A stretch of 64,000 nucleotides of DNA from assembly GCF_900115565.1 (NCBI RefSeq), contig NZ_FOWW01000004.1:62001-126000 (forward strand), given 5' to 3'. Below the pieces are notes generated by a model. The model did not search any database. It saw only the letters and a list, made by a program, of their open reading frames with translations, and was not told where the DNA came from. The DNA is from Amycolatopsis arida (GTDB taxonomy: Bacteria > Actinomycetota > Actinomycetes > Mycobacteriales > Pseudonocardiaceae). Of this stretch, positions 63,466-64,000 are shown piece by piece; the stretch's first letter is position 1, and every line of letters starts with the position of its first letter. Position numbers and translations under genes: made by a program.

Positions 63466-64000
63466 ATGTTCGACACACCACCCCCTCCTTCCCCGCACCA
63501 CGGGCCCACCACGCTCACGCTCGGGCAGTTGGCCACCCACGGCCCGCCGGACGACGACGTCCTCGGCCCGACTCCTGACGTCGTCGACCGAGGCCACCGG
63601 GACCCACCCGGCCGGTTCTGGCGGCTGTGGTGCCGATGGCTGCCCGCGCCGCCCGACACGGGAGGCCGGCGCGGCGCGTTGATCGTGGTCGTGCTGCTCG
63701 GTGTCGTCGTCGCGGTGCTGGTCAGCGTCCTCGTCCTCGGCGCCCGCCCGGCCGAGGAGACACCGCCGCCCCTGCCGCTCGCCGCGGCGACCGCTGGGCC
63801 TTCCGCCGCGTCCGGCCCACCCGCCGAGCAGGGGTCGGTGGTGGTGAGCGTCGTCGGGGAGGTTCGTTCGCCCGGGCTGGTGACGGTCGCCCCGGGAGCA
63901 CGGGTCGCGGACGCGCTCGACGCCGCGGGCGGGGTGATGGGGGAGGTGGACCTGGCCACGGTGAACCTGGCGCGCAAGCTCGTCGACGGTGAGCAGATCC
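63466..64000 (+). CDS. comEA: ComEA-type DNA-binding/uptake protein, 5' part
   Basis: 178 codons are visible from the ATG at 63466; the frame is open at the right edge. A ~70-residue cytoplasmic Pro-rich part precedes one TM helix (RRGALIVVVLLGVVVAVLVSVLVLG), a Pro/Ala linker and an SLBB domain (VVVSVVGEVRSPGLVTVAPGARVADALDAAGGVMGEVDLATVNLARKLVDGEQI). This is the ComEA layout, with the helix-hairpin-helix DNA-binding domain expected just beyond the window. ComEA binds incoming DNA for transport through ComEC. Position after degV matches the Rv2415c neighbourhood. Confidence 0.88.
   Translation, partial: MFDTPPPPSPHHGPTTLTLGQLATHGPPDDDVLGPTPDVVDRGHRDPPGRFWRLWCRWLPAPPDTGGRRGALIVVVLLGVVVAVLVSVLVLGARPAEETPPPLPLAAATAGPSAASGPPAEQGSVVVSVVGEVRSPGLVTVAPGARVADALDAAGGVMGEVDLATVNLARKLVDGEQI

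Overview
The window is GC-rich actinobacterial chromosome. Codon use is strongly GC-biased, GTG starts are common, and many starts lie 6-8 nt after a TAnnnT hexamer, as in leaderless actinobacterial mRNAs. The housekeeping genes run valS, folC, DUF4233, ndk, rne, rplU, rpmA, obgE, proB, nadD, rsfS, gpgP-like, octT-like, degV, comEA, all on the + strand. This is the order I know from Mycobacterium tuberculosis (Rv2448c down to Rv2415c). The accessory genes (sugar ABC importer, ThuA fusion, P450, penicillin acylase, TAP-like hydrolase) fit a soil actinomycete, most likely Pseudonocardiaceae. The family assignment is inference.

Layout. 1-9 kb: end of a DUF899 gene; a divergent LacI regulator/GH13 glucosidase pair sharing one operator; a secreted M14 carboxypeptidase; a GPP34 protein; a YdeP-type molybdoenzyme. 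9.2-11.9 kb: valS. 12-27 kb, an island between valS and folC: a small membrane protein, a secreted SGNH hydrolase, a sugar ABC importer (ATPase, two permeases, lipoprotein) coupled to a sugar isomerase/epimerase and a 1205-residue secreted ThuA/dehydrogenase/PKD/CBM6 protein, a TetR/P450 pair and a methyltransferase. 27-29 kb: folC and DUF4233. 29-32 kb: a PPOX-fold protein and a penicillin-acylase-like hydrolase. 32.3 kb: ndk with a strong terminator. 32.8-46 kb, an island between ndk and rne: TAP-like hydrolase, a sialate-type module (GntR regulator, NanT transporter, DapA/NanA-type lyase), a large phosphodiester glycosidase/phosphoesterase, SugE, an ABC-2 exporter and a secreted subtilase. 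46.5-53.2 kb: rne, rplU, rpmA, obgE, proB. 53.3-58 kb: a TetR remnant, an MHS-type MFS transporter and a RecQ helicase fused to a phosphoribosyltransferase. 58.3-64 kb: nadD, an inserted XRE/Cys-rich pair, rsfS, gpgP-like, octT-like, degV and the start of comEA.

Functional links. The 14.1-23.7 kb operon looks like one system for oxidising or handling a sugar outside the cell, importing it and isomerising it. The 34.5-37.8 kb module looks like uptake and aldol cleavage of a sialic-acid-like keto acid under a GntR repressor whose 20-bp palindrome sits between the divergent genes. The rsfS to comEA stretch keeps the mycobacterial neighbourhood that includes two enzymes of methylglucose lipopolysaccharide synthesis. 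Several small repeat structures lie between or inside operons: a 278-bp insert with 21-nt repeats, an 80-bp tandem duplication and three GGCTTCG-type copies. They look like genome-specific repeat families. I see no tRNA, rRNA, CRISPR array or transposase.
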